A DNA stretch of 5,860 nucleotides from Pseudomonadales bacterium (GTDB lineage Bacteria; Pseudomonadota; Gammaproteobacteria; Pseudomonadales; Pseudohongiellaceae), in contig JAITMI010000333.1 in the NCBI GenBank assembly GCA_031277435.1, positions 1-5,860 of the forward strand, in the 5' to 3' direction. Numbering within the stretch: position 1 is the first letter of the stretch; each line of letters begins with the position of its first letter. Below are positions 4,314 to 5,860 of this stretch, one piece after another. A program made the translations under genes and the position numbers. Under the pieces are notes generated by a model, which saw only the letters and a program-made list of their open reading frames with translations, was not told where the DNA came from and made no database searches.

Positions 4314-5860
4314 TCACTCAACGATGCCGAACGCGGTAATGCTGGTGCCCGTCGCGACGCCGATATATTGCTTGCCATCAAACATGTACGTCATCGGCGA
4401 TGCCTTCCACGTTACATTGGCCTGGTACTGCCACAACACCTCGCCAGTGGCCGCATCGGCGGCAATGAAGGAACCGCTGTTCTCTCCAAAGATGAGCAGG
4501 CCCGACGCCGTCGTCAGCAAGCCAGCCGAGGCGGTGGCGGGCGCTGGCCCTTGGGCTATCTCGAACGCCGGCTCGCCGGTTTGGATATTCATCGCGATGA
4601 CGTATTTCTGAAATCCTTCTTCGCCGGGAACCTGCCGGCTACTGCCGCCATTTACGGTGGAAAACAGCCCGCAACGCTCCAGCGCCTGGAAATAGTACAG
4701 GCCCGTGGCGGGGTTAAACGAAGTGGAAAACCAGTTGGCGCCGCCCTGGTAACTGGGGCAGACGAAGTTTTCGCCGGTCGCGATCACCGGCAGTTCCTTG
4801 AGGATGGGACGGCCATCATCACCCACGCCCGAGGCCCAGTTCAGATTCTTAAGAAAAGGCTTGGCCAGCAAGAACTCCCCGTTGGTGCGATCCAGCACAT
4901 AGAAGAAGCCGTTCCGGTTCGCTTGCAACAGCAACTTGCGCGGCTCTCCCCGCCACAGGGTATCGACGAGCACCAAGGGCTCATGCGCATCCCAATCATG
5001 GGTGTCGTGCGGGGTGAATTGGAAATACCAGTACAAATCTCCGGTGTGGGGATTCAAGGCCAGCACGCTGTCGGTGTACAGGTTATCACCCAAACGTCTA
5101 CTACCATCGTAGGCGGGCCGGGGGTTGCCGGTCCCCCAATACAGAATGTCTAGTTCTGGATCATAGGTTCCCGTGGCCCAGGTGGTGCCAGCGCCTTCGC
5201 TGATGGCATCGCCAATCCAGGTTTCTGAGCCCGCTTCTCCTGCCATCGGTACCGTCCAGCGGCGCCAGACTTCCGCGCCAGTGTCAGCGTCATAGCCAGC
5301 GATGAAACCGCGCGCCGCCGCCGCTACGCCGCCGATCACCACGTTGTCTACGATCAGAGGCGCCGAAATACCGGCGTACTCCTGCCGCCAGTCGGCCATC
5401 TCCGTATCCCACAGCAAGGCGCCATCGGCTTGGTCGAGCGCGATCATGTGCGCGTGATCGGTTTGCAGGAACACCTTGCCGTTTTGGACCGCCACGCCAC
5501 GATTGGCGCCCGTTGCCGCCATACCGCTAACACCGGCGGTTCTAGGCTGACGGTAATGCCAGAGTTCGCGCCCAGTGCCGGCATCAAGCGCCCAAACCTC
5601 GTTGGCCGCCGTTACGTACATCACGCCTTCAACCACCAGCGGCGTGTTTTCTATCAAGGCGTTAGACAGGGGGAAGCTCCACAAGGGCGCCAGCCGCCGC
5701 ACATTACTTTTGTCAATCTGGGTCATTTCCGTATAGCGGTTGCCGCTGACGTTACCATTGTAGGTAGCCCAGTCCACTTGCGAGGTCACTTCCCGGTAGG
5801 TGGCTTCCGGCAGCTTGCGTAGCAGATGGATGTTGCCGCCATCGTCTCGCAGTTGTAAGT
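4314..5860 (-). CDS. PQQ-dependent alcohol dehydrogenase-type propeller, 5' end outside window
   Basis: 515 codons are visible up to the TGA at 4316-4314. Counted from the internal GTG at 5789, the propeller carries IENTPLVVEGVMYV (46-59), NRGVAV (96-101), SAPLIVDNVVIGG (142-154), GTTWATGTYDPELDILYWGTGNP (201-223) and TPHDTHDWDA (259-268), all hallmarks of periplasmic quinoprotein alcohol dehydrogenases. Asn222 and Asp265 match the usual active-site Asn and catalytic Asp; Asp267, two residues on, matches the extra Asp of lanthanide-using enzymes. The acidic ligand expected a few residues before RGF is missing (AAAA at 156-159). No CC pair precedes NRGVAV. The frame continues upstream of 5789 without a stop through LQLRDDGGNIHLLRK, so the GTG is not the start. 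This stretch resembles the small beta-domain found between cytochrome c and propeller in some dehydrogenases of this group. Substrate unknown; electrons may go to the haem protein encoded next. Confidence 0.88.
   Translation of the reverse strand, partial: LQLRDDGGNIHLLRKLPEATYREVTSQVDWATYNGNVSGNRYTEMTQIDKSNVRRLAPLWSFPLSNALIENTPLVVEGVMYVTAANEVWALDAGTGRELWHYRQPRTAGVSGMAATGANRGVAVQNGKVFLQTDHAHMIALDQADGALLWDTEMADWRQEYAGISAPLIVDNVVIGGVAAAARGFIAGYDADTGAEVWRRWTVPMAGEAGSETWIGDAISEGAGTTWATGTYDPELDILYWGTGNPRPAYDGSRRLGDNLYTDSVLALNPHTGDLYWYFQFTPHDTHDWDAHEPLVLVDTLWRGEPRKLLLQANRNGFFYVLDRTNGEFLLAKPFLKNLNWASGVGDDGRPILKELPVIATGENFVCPSYQGGANWFSTSFNPATGLYYFQALERCGLFSTVNGGSSRQVPGEEGFQKYVIAMNIQTGEPAFEIAQGPAPATASAGLLTTASGLLIFGENSGSFIAADAATGEVLWQYQANVTWKASPMTYMFDGKQYIGVATGTSITAFGIVE

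Noticed and set aside
4267..4317. GTG start at 4317 for the haem dehydrogenase (GTGA overlap with the upstream stop)
   Set aside because: It would put 17 polar residues before an otherwise ideal signal peptide; the ATG at 4266 has a purine-rich site just upstream. The overlap may be chance or aid coupling.

Overview
The window is a bacterial, probably proteobacterial, chromosome segment of moderately high GC in which every convincing gene lies on the minus strand. The gammaproteobacterial look rests on the N-terminus of the TonB-dependent receptor (Sec signal peptide followed by an EEITVTGSRI-type start) and on periplasmic quinoprotein dehydrogenases. The lineage is an inference; no rRNA or other marker is present.

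Layout in the direction of transcription (right to left). (1) 5860-4314: the C-terminal ~515 residues of a periplasmic PQQ-dependent alcohol-dehydrogenase-type propeller, cut by the window edge and open upstream of any plausible start, so its N-terminus, probably with further fused domains, is missing. (2) 4266-2410: a complete secreted quinohaemoprotein, a signal peptide plus a small cytochrome c domain plus a PQQ propeller, resembling the polyvinyl-alcohol dehydrogenase family. The two are spaced as an operon. A GC hairpin and a weak hairpin/U-tract lie after the second gene. (3) 2248-1490 and 1497-1339: a type IV toxin-antitoxin (AbiE) pair. The AbiEi antitoxin/repressor is intact, but the AbiEii nucleotidyltransferase toxin survives only as its first ~39 residues and then runs into a stop. 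The antitoxin ATG is the exact centre of a perfect 35-bp inverted repeat (16-bp arms, 3-bp centre) that also holds the likely -10 box, so the mRNA may be leaderless. (4) 1338-979: a ~360-bp gene-free leader with a candidate sigma70 promoter whose 19-bp spacer contains a run of eight G, a CRP-like dyad and a good Shine-Dalgarno. (5) 978-1: the first 326 residues of a TonB-dependent outer-membrane receptor.

Functionally the window pairs periplasmic oxidation of alcohols (two different quinoproteins, one carrying its own haem electron acceptor) with an outer-membrane uptake receptor. A degraded toxin-antitoxin module sits between them. The most notable signals are the start-codon-centred operator, the orphaned antitoxin, the G-tract promoter, and an Asp-Trp-Asp metal-site signature combined with loss of the usual acidic metal ligand in the first dehydrogenase. 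No CRISPR array, complete mobile element, tRNA or rRNA was seen.
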